From contig JBOZIK010000001.1 of assembly GCA_051453625.1 (NCBI GenBank), positions 35,426,018 through 35,490,017 on the forward strand: a stretch of DNA of 64,000 bases, written 5' to 3'. Under the pieces are notes generated by a model. That model was not told where the DNA came from and did not search any database. It worked only from the letters and a program-made list of their open reading frames with translations. This DNA comes from Welwitschia mirabilis (Eukaryota > Gnetophyta > Gnetopsida > Welwitschiales). A program made the translations under genes and the position numbers. Below are positions 37,542 to 49,463 of the stretch, piece after piece (the first letter of the stretch is position 1; every line of letters begins with the position of its first letter).

Positions 37542-39228
37542 TGTTGTATCTTGATTTTCATTTAATTTTTACTAAAACTTTTCACTTCGATGAATTAGCC
37601 ACATAAAATTAATTACACAATTTTTTAATTCATATTATTCACACATTTAAAGAACTTTTAACATAGATAATTTTTCCATGTTTCACCATTCCTTTATTGA
37701 CTTTTTGTTAAGGCACTAGCAAAAGACTAGTTAGAGAAGGTGTTAACATATAAAAATCGACATTTATATTAAGTGTTTCAGGCCAATTTATTGTAAATGA
37801 AGACATTAATTTAATTATTTTAATTATAAAATATGTTTTATATTATTTGTAAGATAAAATTTAATATTATTATTTTCTTCATAATAATTGTAGATATTTA
37901 GCCATGTTTTGGAACATGTGGTGCAAGATGGACACAATTCTACACAAAACAATGGTGGCAATGGAGATATGAGGTGATGATATGTAGCAGAAGCATTTGA
38001 AGACATGTGGAAGAGGCATGTGGAGGTGGTATTAAAGACATGTGGCGATAGCACCAGTTGGTAGGGGAATCTAGCTCTAAAGGCCATATGTCAGACTCAT
38101 CATAATGAAGATTCCACCTAATAATATGTGATGATCTTCATCAAATGTTGTAAGATAACCTCCATGAAATGCTAAATGATGAAGATTGTACCTAATGCTA
38201 AAGAACGGAATCTTATCTACATAACTCTATAAAACAACCTCCATCAAATGCTACAAGATAGTATTCTATATACCTAATACTAAATAATAGAATTTATACT
38301 TAACGCTAAAAGTCAAGAGCTTGTAACCATCCTTCATCTCGATCTCTCCCTATAAAAAGGCCTTGAAGCCTTTATTGTATTCATCTTTTCCTTGAAGAAA
38401 TTTGAGCACTTTTGAGTATCAACTTCTGATGGCTTTCTAGATGAATTTTTTGTGGAGTAAGCTAGTTCTTAAGGATTACTTAAAAAGTTCTTCTTATTTC
38501 TTCTTCCTTTGTTATAATATTGTTCTTATGTTGCAATATAAAAGATATTTTCTTTAATTTTGATTCATGAATAACATCATAACTAAAATTCTTAGGTGAA
38601 TGCTTTAATTATCAAGTTAGTCTTATTTGTGTGAATTACTTTTATCACTTAGTCTTTTAATTTTATAGATCTTGAGCACTTCAGGACATCTTACTTTCTA
38701 CAGTTATTTCAAGATTAATGTGTTAAGGGATTTCACTAATTATTATATAAAGGATTAAATTATGCCCCATGACTTAAGCCAAATTCATTTGATAGTTTAA
38801 AGCATTTTGCAAGAAGAGGTGATAGTATAACATTTGATTAAAGAAATACTTAAGAACGAATCAACAACACTTTGGAGCTAGTTTGCTACCATTCTCTCTA
38901 GGATGAATTTCAAGCTTAAAATCAATTCAATTATTCTTCTTTTTTCTTTCGTTTTTGTAACTTGTTTTAAAGCTAAAGTAGCATAAAACTGAGCCAATAT
39001 TCAATCTTATCCGTGAGGAAGAACAATAGCTAAGTAAAACTTAGCTTAAATCCAAGATGATATACTACATTAATCAGTGATCTTAAAAAAAGAATCAATT
39101 TATTTCATAGTAGTTTAGCAGTTTAAGATGAAATCTTTCTTATAGTAGGTCTTTCTTACTTTTCAAATGTTAATTAGCAATAGAATCTTTCTCTCATCCC
39201 CTTCTCTTTTTCTCTTTCTGCCTCCCGC
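37542..39228 (+). mobile_element. LTR-like promoter region of element C
   Basis: The U3 carries four CATGTGG boxes at 37914-37921, 38003-38010, 38016-38023 and 38038-38045. An imperfect tandem array of 'CCTCCATCAAATGCTA'-like units follows at about 38100-38310, and a TATA box TATAAAAAGG at 38351-38360. After it come U5-like sequence and a TATCCGTGAGGAAGAACAA leader-type block near 39008. The right boundary is obscured by a gap and duplication. Confidence 0.5.
38351..38360 (+). promoter_or_regulatory. TATA box of LTR-like region
   Basis: CCCTATAAAAAGGCCTTGAAG is a textbook plant LTR core promoter, with a CATC/CTT-rich start region about 30 bases on. Confidence 0.65.
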
Positions 39229-39328
39229 NNNNNNNNNNNNNNNNNNNNNNNNNNNNNNNNNNNNNNNNNNNNNNNNNNNNNNNNNNNNNNNNNNNNNNNN
39301 NNNNNNNNNNNNNNNNNNNNNNNNNNNN

Positions 39329-40050
39329 TATTGTTCTTACGTTGCAATATAAAAGATATTTTCTTTGATTTTGATTCATGAATAACATCATAACTAAAAT
39401 GCTTAAGTGAATTCTTTAATTATCAAGTTAGTCTTATTTGTGTGACTTAATTTTATCACTTGGTCTTTTAATTTTATAAATCTTGAGTACTTCAGGACAT
39501 CTTACTTTTTACAGTTATTTCAAGATTAATGTGTTAAGGGATTTCACTAATTATTATCTAAAGAATTAGATTATGCCCCATGACTTAAGCCAAATTCATT
39601 TGATAGTTTAAAGTATTTTGCAAGACGAGGTGATATTATAACATTCGATTAAAGAAATACTTAAGAATGAATCAACAACACCTTAGAGCTAGTTTGCTAC
39701 CATTCTCTCTAGGATGAATTTCAAGCTTAAAATCAATTCAATTATTCTTCTCTTTTCTTTCCTTTTTGTAACTTGCTTTAAAGCTAAAGTAGCATAAAAC
39801 TGAGCCAATATTTAATCTTATCCCTGAGGAAGAACAATAGCTAAGTAAAAACTTAGCTTAAATCCAAGACATTATACTACATTAATTAGTGATCTTAAAA
39901 AAAGAATCAATTTATTTCATAGTAGTTTAGCAGTTTAAGATGAAATCTTCTTATAGTAGGTCTTTCTTACTTCGAACCTTAATTGGCAATAGATTCTTTC
40001 TCTCTTTCCCTTATCTTTTTCTCTCTCTTCCTCCCTCTCTTCCCCCTGCC
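39329..40050 (+). repeat. Gap-flanking duplicate of 38518-39228
   Basis: The text restarts at TATTGTTCTTACGTTGC and follows the earlier copy closely to the pyrimidine-rich stretch, where the second copy continues into a (CT)n array. Confidence 0.88.
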
Positions 40051-40085
40051 CCCCTCCCCCCACGCCTGTGCCCCCTGTAGCTGTC

Positions 40086-40090
<5 letters not shown>

Positions 40091-40160
<70 letters not shown>
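40091..40160. repeat. (CT)n microsatellite at gap edge
   Basis: An uninterrupted CT run reaches the gap at 40161. A related, interrupted CTCTCTCTCG array resumes after the gap at 43197. LSLSLS and RERERE ORFs over it are artefacts. Confidence 0.95.
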
Positions 40161-41022
40161 NNNNNNNNNNNNNNNNNNNNNNNNNNNNNNNNNNNNNNNN
40201 NNNNNNNNNNNNNNNNNNNNNNNNNNNNNNNNNNNNNNNNNNNNNNNNNNNNNNNNNNNNTATGATAAGTAGAAAATCCTAACATTTCATAAGGATATGT
40301 CCATGTCTACCACCATAAAGGATTGTTGTGGTATATAATTTTGCAATCCTTTATGTCTCATTTGATCTTATTAATAAAAATAGATATATTACAAAATACA
40401 ATACACTATTATGAATGGGAGTAACCTAAATGTTCTAAACCCATTGAAGGCATGTGAGAGAAGAAGGAGAATTGGTTTTCAAAGCATATCACATTTAAAC
40501 ATAGGAATAATGTAGAAAAATAAATATGCAAGGCAATCTAAATGTAATCTACCCTAGATGAAGACCTATCTAAGTACTAAATTGACTTGTCAGGAGGATC
40601 AGCCCTATGTAATCTAAATCAATCTAGAAGACTATTATTAACTAAGACCAACTTATACTATCAAGTGAGTCGAACAAATATAATGAAAAATGGTTCTTAC
40701 GCTAATTTTATCAACCTTAACTAAGGTTGTCCTTAAGACCTATATCGTTAATAATACTATCACCAAATTAATAACAACATAATCTATAAGGAAAATTAAC
40801 AGTATAAATGCATAACAAAGAAATAGAGTTTTATATTAAAAATTAAACCAACATCTAGGTTATAAAATAGCTAAGCCTCAATGGAGGATGCATAGCCCTT
40901 CACCAAGAAAACATCTTTTCATAACCTATGAGATGGATCTCCTGCCCTTTGATCTTCTATTATGAAATGTCTAATGCATCAAAGATGGATGGGAGAGTTA
41001 TTAGAGGGGATGGGAAGGGGGT

Positions 41023-41031
41023 TATTTATAG
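41023..41031 (-). promoter_or_regulatory. TATA box of minus-strand LTR
   Basis: Reads CTATAAATAACCCCC on the minus strand; repeated at 44032-44040. Confidence 0.65.
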
Positions 41032-41130
41032 GATGAAGGTAAAACCATCACACAGGATGTGTTAAAAAAATGTATTCAAATCCAAGAAAGAAATGGATGA
41101 AATAGATGAAAGCTAGCTGGCCATCTCAGG

Positions 41131-41340
41131 TGTCGTCCTAGCTATCATGGGGATAACCAAGGGGATAATGATACATGTTTTATGTTTGTCATCCTGCATG
41201 TCATGGGGATAACCATGAAGATGATACCTCTTTAGAAAAGATGAATTTTATAGTACTGACTCTAGTCCATATCAACATTCCCTTGTGGTTTATACAGTGT
41301 AGTTGTCCTACCTATCATGGGGATGATAGAGGGAATGATA
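41131..41340 (-). promoter_or_regulatory. Three palindromic motif copies in LTR U3
   Basis: GTCGTCCTAGCTATCATGGG with GGATAACC, GTCATCCTGCATGTCATGGG with GGATAACC, and GTTGTCCTACCTATCATGGG with GGATGATAGAGGG are three spaced copies of the nested palindrome upstream of the TATA box. Confidence 0.55.
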
Positions 41341-41366
41341 GTCATCTTTGTTCTTTTAGCTTAAGA

Positions 41367-41625
41367 TACTACAAGAAATATAGGCTTTTAAGACATTTCT
41401 AAAATGCCTTAAAAGTCTTAAAAAATTCCTTAAAAGATTTAAGATGTTTCTTCATAAAATGATTTAGGTGTTTCTAAAGAATTTTAATAAACATGCCTCT
41501 GAAAAGCTTTTTAAGATGTTTTTTGAAAAAAATGCCTGAAGGCTTTTGAGGCTTTTTTTTCAAGAAATGCCTTAAAAGTTCTTTTGAGGTGTTTTATTAG
41601 ATAAACACCTCAAAAGATGTCACCT
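41367..41625. repeat. CACTA left subterminal repeats
   Basis: Repeated AAATGCCTTAAAA / TTTTGAGGTGTTT words form several short hairpins, for example GAGGTGTTTTATTAG with ATAAACACCTC at about 41583-41612. A second assembly copy starts at 44376. Confidence 0.65.
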
Positions 41626-43096
41626 ATGGAAAAAAATAATAAAATAAGTGGATTTCAAGTAGCACTAGGCCTTAAGACAAAGAAACTTGAAATAAAATCT
41701 CAGTATAACTAATTTAATTTATTAGGTACTTCACAAAAGTCATGTTTTTGAAACAAATGCTATGAGAATCCCCATAGGAAGATCTTATGTAATCATTTTA
41801 AGCCTGTTAATTTACTAAAGTAAAACTTAAAAGGGTTATAAATAAAGGGTTTCACTTAAGATCAATGTAATTTACTATTGCAAAGTAAGCGATACTATTC
41901 CTAAAAAATACAAGCTTCAGAGAGACAAATTGCTATCGAAAAGTAAATGATAGCTATCAAAATATTTTCTAGTAAGGAAATAAAATCAATAAATAATTAT
42001 TAAAAGATCTTGCTTATCTGATAATAACATGCAGTTTCTTGTTGGTCCAAGCTTATTACTCTTAACTATCAAAAAAGTTGAGGTGTGGCAGGAAAGGGGA
42101 TTGAAGGGGGATTGTTAAGTAGAAAATAACTAAAATAAGAGATTATACCTTAGCAGAGCCTAAAGAAAATAAAAGGAGATACTCTTAATAGGAATTTTAT
42201 ATGAAGTGACAACACTTGTAGATTATCTATTTTTATCGCATAGGGATGAGAATGAAACATATGATTACAGTTTTGAGGTAAAAGAAGTTAATAAAATATT
42301 CCTGAATAAATTGTTTATCACACAGAAAGCCATTTAATTTTTCAAATCCCAAGCATAGTAAAGGGACTTTAAACCTGAAATCTTAATAAAAGGATGTCTT
42401 AAGGAGTAGTAAGTAGCTAGACAGAATGCCATATGGCCAGGGTTTGAAATCTTTAGCGAAGAAGGCATGATACCTGTGCTTGACAGATGGAATATCACAT
42501 GTTAAATAAGACTTCATGGATCTCATAATGTAGATCAAAGTTTTCTACATGGCATCACTTACTAAACAACATTTATAGGTCTTCTTGCTATAGCTCTCAT
42601 TTTCGCACATTCCTGTGACTTACTAGCAAATACCTATGGCTTACAATTGATGGATAGAGAAGAGACAAAGATAGTGCAGCATAAAATAAGTAACACAATA
42701 TCACATGAGAGGTGGACAGGAGGGGCATTAAGTGGATAGCTAGTGCTTCAACTAGTGAACATGGGTTGACCCAGAGAGTTACAAAGAATAAATGCTATGG
42801 AACTTCGTCACAACCAACATTATTTTACCTACATTCATGTCCTCTTGTTTCCTTCTTCATGACCAAGCTTCATTCTTGTAAATCTTTTTTGCATCATTGT
42901 CATTACTGTGCAATGATAACAACTCGTCTACCTATTCTATGAGATCTTCATAGTGTTTCAAACTTGCTTCTAGTCATTCTAGTAATTAAGGAAGCCTTAG
43001 TTCAAGGAAAAGAAATTTTAAAATGGATCATCAAGAAATACTTCTTCCATATGAGCTATTTTTTTGCAAGAAAGAAAATTCAAAGATACATGGATG
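41626..43096. other. CACTA interior, unidentified
   Basis: There is no recognised transposase. A minus-strand frame at about 42430-42510 reads CDIPSVKHRYHAFFAKDFKP; the other assembly copy at about 45435-45520 has HAFFVEDFKP. This may be a short captured exon or chance. A 76-codon open stretch lies at 42712-42942 (+) without resemblance to a family I know. Confidence 0.3.
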
Positions 43097-43196
43097 NNNN
43101 NNNNNNNNNNNNNNNNNNNNNNNNNNNNNNNNNNNNNNNNNNNNNNNNNNNNNNNNNNNNNNNNNNNNNNNNNNNNNNNNNNNNNNNNNNNNNNNN

Positions 43197-43267
43197 GCTC
43201 TCTCTCTCGCTCTCTCTCGCTCTCTCTCTCTCTCGCTCTCTCTCTCTCTCGCTCTCTCTCTCTCGCT
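43197..43267. repeat. Interrupted (CT)n array with periodic CG
   Basis: CTCTCTCTCG-type units directly follow a 100-N gap; ORFs across it are artefacts. Confidence 0.9.
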
Positions 43268-43271
43268 CTTT

Positions 43272-46121
43272 TATGATAAGTGGAAAATCCTAACATTTCA
43301 TAAGGCTATGTCCATTCTACCAGCATAAAGGATTATTGTGGTACATAATTTTGCAATCCTTTATGTCTCATTGGATCTTATTAATAAAAATAGATATATT
43401 GCAAAATACAACACACTACTATGAATGGGAGTAACGTAAATGTTGTAAACCCATTGAAGGCATGCAAGAGAAGAAGGAGAATTGGTTTTCAGAGTATATC
43501 ACATTCAAACATAGGAATAATGCAAAAAATTAAATGTGCAAGGCAATGTAAATGCAATCTACCCTAGATGAATACCTATCTGAGTACTAAATTGACTTGT
43601 CAGGAGGATCAGCCCTATGTAATCTAAAACAGTCAAGAAGACTATTACTAACTAAGACCAACTTAGACTATCAAGTGAGTCAAATAAATATAAGGCAAAA
43701 TGGTTCTTATGCTACTTTTATCAACCTTAATTAAGGTTGTCCTTAAGACCTATATCGTTAATAATACTATTACCAAATTAATAACAACATAATCTATAAG
43801 GAAAATTAACAGTATAAATGCATAACAAAAAAATAGAGTTTTATATTAAAAATCAAACTAACATCTAGGTTATAAAATAGCTAAGCCTCAATGGAGGATG
43901 CATAGCCCTAACCAAGAAAACATCTTTTCATAACCTATGAGATGGATCTCCTACCCTTTGATCTTCTATTATGAAATGTGTAATGCATTGAAGATAAATG
44001 GGAGAGTTATGAGAGGGGGTAGGAGGGGGGTTATTTATAGGGTGAAGGTGAAACCATCACACAGGATGTATTAAAAGAATGTGTTCAAATCCAAGAAAGA
44101 AATGGATGAAATAGATGAAAGCCAGCTAGCCATTTTAGATGTCGTCCTAGATATCATGGGGACAACCAAGGGGATAATAATACATGTTTTATGTTTGTCA
44201 TCCTGCATGTCATTGGGATAACCATGAAGATGATACCCCTTTAGAAAAGATGACTTCCATAGTACCGACTCTAGTCCACATCAACATTCCCTTATGATTT
44301 ATATAGTGTTGTTATCCTACCTATCATAGGGATGATAGAAGGGATGATAGTCATCTTTGTTCTTTTAGCTTAAGATACTATAAGAAATATAGGCTTTTAA
44401 GACACTTCTAAAATGCCTTAAAATTCTTAAAAACTTCCTTAAAAACTTTTAATATGTTTCTTCATAAAATGCTTTAGGTGTTCCTAAGGCATTTTAATAA
44501 ACATACCTCTAAAAAGCTTTTTAAGATGTTTTTTGAAAAAATGCCTAAAGGCTTTTGAGGCTTTTTTTAAAGAAATGCCTTAAACATCCTTTTTAGGTGT
44601 TTTATTAGATAAACACCTCAAAAGACGTTACCTATGGAAAAAAAATTATAAAATAAGCTAGGATTTCAAGCAGCACCAGGCCTCAAGACAAAGAAACTTG
44701 AAATAAAATCTCAATATAATTAATTTAATTTATTAGATACTTCACAAAAGTCATGTTTTTGAAGCAAATGCTATGAGCATCCCCATAGGAAGATCTTATG
44801 TAATCATTTTAAGCATGTCAATTTACTAAAGTAAAACTTAAAATGATTATAAATAAAGGGTCTCACTTAAGATCAATATAATTTACTATTGCAAAGTAAG
44901 CGATACTATTCCCGAAAAATACAAGCTTCAGAGAGACAAATTGCTATCAAAAAGTAAACGATAGCTATCAAACTCTTTTCTAGTAAGGAAATAAAATCAA
45001 TAAATAATTATTGAAAGATCTTGCTTATCTGATAATAACATGCAGTTACTTGTTAGTCCAAGATTATTACTCTTAACTATCAAAAAAGTTGAGGTGTGGT
45101 AGTAGGCGAGGAGGAGGAAGGGGATTGAAGGGGGATTGTTAAGTAGAGAATAACTAAAATAAGAGATTATACCTTAGCAGAGCATAAAGAAAATAAAAGG
45201 AGATACTCTTAATAGGCATTTTATATGAAGCAATAACACTTGTAAATTATCTATTTTTATCACACAGGAATGAGAATCAAACATATGATTACAGTTTTGA
45301 GGTAAAAGAAGTTAATAAAATATTCTTGAATAAATTATCTATCACATAGAAAGCCATTCAATTTTTCAAATCCCAAGCATAGTGAAGGGACTTTGAACCT
45401 AAAATCTTAATAAAATGATATCTTAAGAAGTAGTAAGTAGCTAGAGAGAATGCCATATGGCCAAGGTTTGAAATCTTCAACAAAGAAGGCATGATATCTG
45501 TGCTTGACAGATGGAATATCACATGTTAAACAAGACTTCATGGATCTCATAATGTAGATCAAAGTTTTCTACATGGCATCACTTACTAAACGATGTTTAT
45601 AGGTCTTCTTACTACAGCTCTCATTTTCACACACCCCTATGACTAACTAGCAGATACCTATGGCTTACAATTAATGGATAAAGAAGAGACAAAGATAGTG
45701 CAACATAAGATAAGTGACACAATATCACATGAGAAGTGAACAGGAGGGGCATTAAGTGGATAGCTAGTGCTTCAACTAGTAAACACGGGTTAACTCGGAG
45801 AGTTACAAAGAATAAATGCTATGGATCTTCTTCATAACCAACATTATTTTACCTGCTTCCATGTCCTCTTGTTTCCTTCTTCATAACCAAGCTTCATTCT
45901 TGTAAACATTTTTTGCATCATTGTCATCACTGTGCAATGATAACAACTCGTCTACCTATTCTATAAGATCTTCATAGTGTTTCAAACTTGCTTCTAGTCA
46001 TTCTAGCAATTAAGGAAGCCTTAGTTCAAGGAAAAGAAATTTTAAAATGGATCATTAAGAAATATTTCTTCTATATGAGCTATTTTCTTTGCAAGGAAGA
46101 AAATTCAAAGATATATGGATG
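43272..46121. repeat. Gap-flanking duplicate of 40261-43096
   Basis: The whole LTR fragment, CACTA left end and CACTA interior recur in order and orientation with a few percent differences. The LTR left edge is at 43334, the CACTA end at 44376 (TACTATAAGAAATA) and the TATA box at 44032-44040. Confidence 0.92.
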
Positions 46122-48540
46122 TAAATATCTTTTTAATCATTCGCAGTGCAAGATCCATTACAAAATAGACATCTAATAATCCTAATAATTATAGAAACAA
46201 CTTTATGATAAGGAGCATCAGAAGTTCCAGTCTTTTTAAGTGGTATAAATAAAGCTATAAGTATTATAATTAATACTAGTCATGTTTTTAAGCCAGATTA
46301 ATATGTCCACTTGCCTTCTAGTATTACTAATACATTTCAAAATCAAGCACAAATCTTTTGGATCTTGTTAATGAGACAACCATGCAAATAAGATCTTCAA
46401 GGATAATCCTCAGCCTTTTACAATAATGAACACCTAAACAAGTAGTCTCAATCTTTTATGAACAAGCATATGATGAGTGGAAAATGAGGCTTCTTACATT
46501 AATTCACTCTATTGAAGCTTAAGTAGTTGCTTAGAATGCCTAATAAGAAGTTAAGCACAAAAGAGGAATATATGCTTCCAAATTCTGGAAAAGCTTTTTA
46601 AAATTTTAGATTGCTAAGAGAACCAAAGAGATTCATTAAAGATGCATTTATATAGTTCTAAAGATTAGATAGACATTATAGAACTAGAGTGAAATCAGGA
46701 GGTGTACTAAGATAATATTGATAATTCAGTGACAAAAGCAACTCTCAAGATAATTGTTATTTTCATTGCTTGTTTGCATTAGATCACCCCTTAAGAATCA
46801 GTTTCATAGATCATGAGAAATTTTTAGTTATCTATCAAAACATCCCTATGTTATTTAGTCTAGGATTCTAGACTGAAATCAGGAGGGGTACTAAGATAAT
46901 ATTGACAATTCAGTGATAAAAGCAACTCTTCAAACAATTGTTACTTTCATTGCTTGTTTGCATTAGATCACCCCCTAACAATTAGTTTCATAGATTATGA
47001 GAAATATTTAGTTATCTGTCAAGACATTCCTATGTCATTTAGTCTAGAATTCTACTAAGACAACCTTCTCTACATTGGGTTTCCTCAATAATACATTGAG
47101 TTAACCCTATAAAACTTAGTTTGCAAATGTTGAGAAATTGATAAGATTTTAACTTCAAATTTAAGGGTTGATTATTTTATGTTGCTTTTATAGAATCATA
47201 AGATAAAAGTAGATAGATATGATATTATTAGTTCAACATATATCACATAAATGGTACCTTGAACTAATTTATTTTCGTAACAAAGATAACATAAGAAAAT
47301 ATTTTTGTGCTTCCACCTACTTCTTGATTGAGGTTGGTTGCATCATATTCAAATGGCTCTGTCAATGAGAAGAACCAAGCAATTACTCAAACAATCACTC
47401 AGCTAGCTCTTCTTACCTTATACTAGATGCAGAAGTTGGTGAACATGTTTACGGTGGATCCTGGGACCACAGTTAGTTGGAAGTTTCTAATACTAATGAT
47501 AATAATGATGATAATATTCCTTATAAGGCTAAAATAAAGGTCGTTCATGGTTTTGTAAGTAATATAATGAGGATGTAGCATTGTCTTCTCCTTTTGATTG
47601 ATTTATTTGCTCTATTCAATCCCCATTTTGATATTCCCAACTTTGCTTATCTTTTTTCTTTCTATTGATTCTAGATATGTAATTCATGCACTTCTACTAT
47701 CTAGAAAATACAACTTCAAAAGTGCATTTTTATTGAATTGTAAAATTATTTTATATTAGTTTAGAAGGAAAAACTAATAAAAGATAAAGTAAATTTGCAA
47801 ACTTTTGAGGGGTCCCTTATTTTATCATATTTCTATTAAATATCAATAATTACATTGTCTATTATTTATCCTAGCATAAGAGAATATTTGATGCATTCAT
47901 GGATACAGGTCTTACTTGTGCACCTTGAATGCTAAAAGAGGAGAAAAATCAAGGCTTGTGAGGATTCTTCATGTCCCTATTTTATGAGTTTCTTTCTGCA
48001 TTATACTAATAGCTTTATGTTATATATCTAAAGCATATAAATTACCTTTGGCAGCAATATACATTAACATATTTTTGGTTGAGCAGAATCAACCATTTAT
48101 GTTCTATAAGAAATTATTAATAATTTGATTAGCAATTAATTCCTCAATTAAATTATTGTGCCAAAAAGAAAGAATCACATCTCACTAAAGGTGATGAATT
48201 AGCTTCATCTTCATTCTCATCTTCATCACCCTTCTCAATTTCTTGCAAAAGAAATTAAACCATGAAACATGTCCATGTAGGATGCGAGAACACACAATGT
48301 AGACACAAGAATTTTAAAGAAATACTTTCTTGTCATTATTAGCCCAAAAATAATTGATTGCACTTATACACAATTTCAGCTCTTAAGATTACCATTAAAA
48401 TCATCAATAATATATAAAATATGACCATGATTTAGCTTTTACTAAACCAATAGTAGCATGACATTATCTTGGTTATAATTTTGTAATATGTAGAAACATT
48501 TTTATGTTTGTACTTTTAAGGCTAATATGTAAGCAACTGC
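46122..48540. other. CACTA interior, unidentified
   Basis: No domain is recognised. A 95-bp block 'GGGGTACTAAGATAATATTGA' with its flanks occurs twice close together, near 46700 and 46875 (once only in the second assembly copy near 50010), so one local duplication is polymorphic between the assembly copies. Confidence 0.4.
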
Positions 48541-48770
48541 AAATTTGGACTTAAGAAGTTTGAATAAGTTGGAGCTATCTGATAATCTTCTATAAGGGTA
48601 ATTACCAGAGAACCTATCTAATCATAGACTATTATAACTTTTTTCAAATCGTTTAATATTCAGTAACATAACTGTCTTAAGAAGCTATCTTAATAGTAGC
48701 TTTTCATGTGAGCAAGATCTCTGTCATACACACATAAAGCTATATGCAGGTGCTTGGGTATGAGAGAGAA
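48541..48770 (+). pseudogene. LRR fragment, first assembly copy
   Basis: The frame reads NLDLRSLNKLELSDNLL, stop, G, stop, LPENLSNHRLL and IFSNITVLRSYLNSS. It fits the plant extracellular LRR consensus LxxLxxLxLxxNxLxGxLPxxLxNL, with stops inside. See 51665-51886. Confidence 0.55.
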
Positions 48771-49095
48771 GGGATATCATATTGTACTACTATGCATGAG
48801 AAGCAAAGTAGTCTTGATTTCTATAATTGTGTTCTATAGGATTTGCAATTTAATGTCTAGTGAAAAAATTTTTCCCTCTAAATTATCAAGTAAGCTATAT
48901 ATCTCTTATGTTTGAGATTAGCTCTATGAATTATTAGGAGAGAGAATTGTGATATGGCTTAAATGGTCTTAGTAATTAGGCACACCAGAATCTCCAATGA
49001 GACTTGAAACCTATAAAAGAAAAAAAAGTCCATATCCTATATTATTTATAGATTGAATTGGCCTTTTTTCATAAACAAGTTATAGGCAAGACCTT

Positions 49096-49363
49096 TATTG
49101 TGATGCTTATTTTTTCATGTACACACTAGTATAAGTGAGAGTGATCTAAATGTGATATCTTGTTGAAGACTTATGAGAGAATAATAAGGATTGATTTTTA
49201 CTAACATAAAGTAACCGAACTTACTGAATAATGTAGAAAATAAAGACACAATGAAAATAAAAATGCAACTAAATATAATGAAATGCAAAATGAATCTAAA
49301 CTACTTTCTTTTAGCCTTAACAAAGGCTACCTTTAAGATCTATATTGCTAATGAAATTGTCTC
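49096..49363 (-). mobile_element. 3' LTR of non-autonomous element, truncated assembly copy
   Basis: It starts TATTGTGATGC after the flank ACCTT (49091-49095). The same ACCTT follows the far LTR at 58925-58929, giving a 5-bp target duplication. The copy is cut by the gap at 49364 and repeated in full from 52220. Confidence 0.65.
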
Positions 49364-49463
49364 NNNNNNNNNNNNNNNNNNNNNNNNNNNNNNNNNNNNN
49401 NNNNNNNNNNNNNNNNNNNNNNNNNNNNNNNNNNNNNNNNNNNNNNNNNNNNNNNNNNNNNNN

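Larger units (their letters stand above)
40324..41366 (-). mobile_element. Athila-like (probably solo) LTR, left part, minus strand
   Basis: The left edge TGTTGTGG matches the left edges at 32317 and 57990, but no PBS lies beside it. Landmarks follow in order: a 'GGAGGATGCATAGCCC' block near 40883, minus-strand TATA CTATAAATA at 41023-41031, and motif copies at about 41131-41170, 41187-41227 and 41302-41340. At 41367 the LTR is broken by a CACTA end and resumes at 61450. Flanks AGGAT (40319-40323) and AGTAT (61661-61665) agree at 4 of 5 bases, supporting a solo LTR. Confidence 0.7.

Noticed and set aside
39935-40285. Open frames rich in RERERE or SLSLSL, also at 42964-43328
   Set aside because: They are translations of (CT)n arrays and gap Ns.
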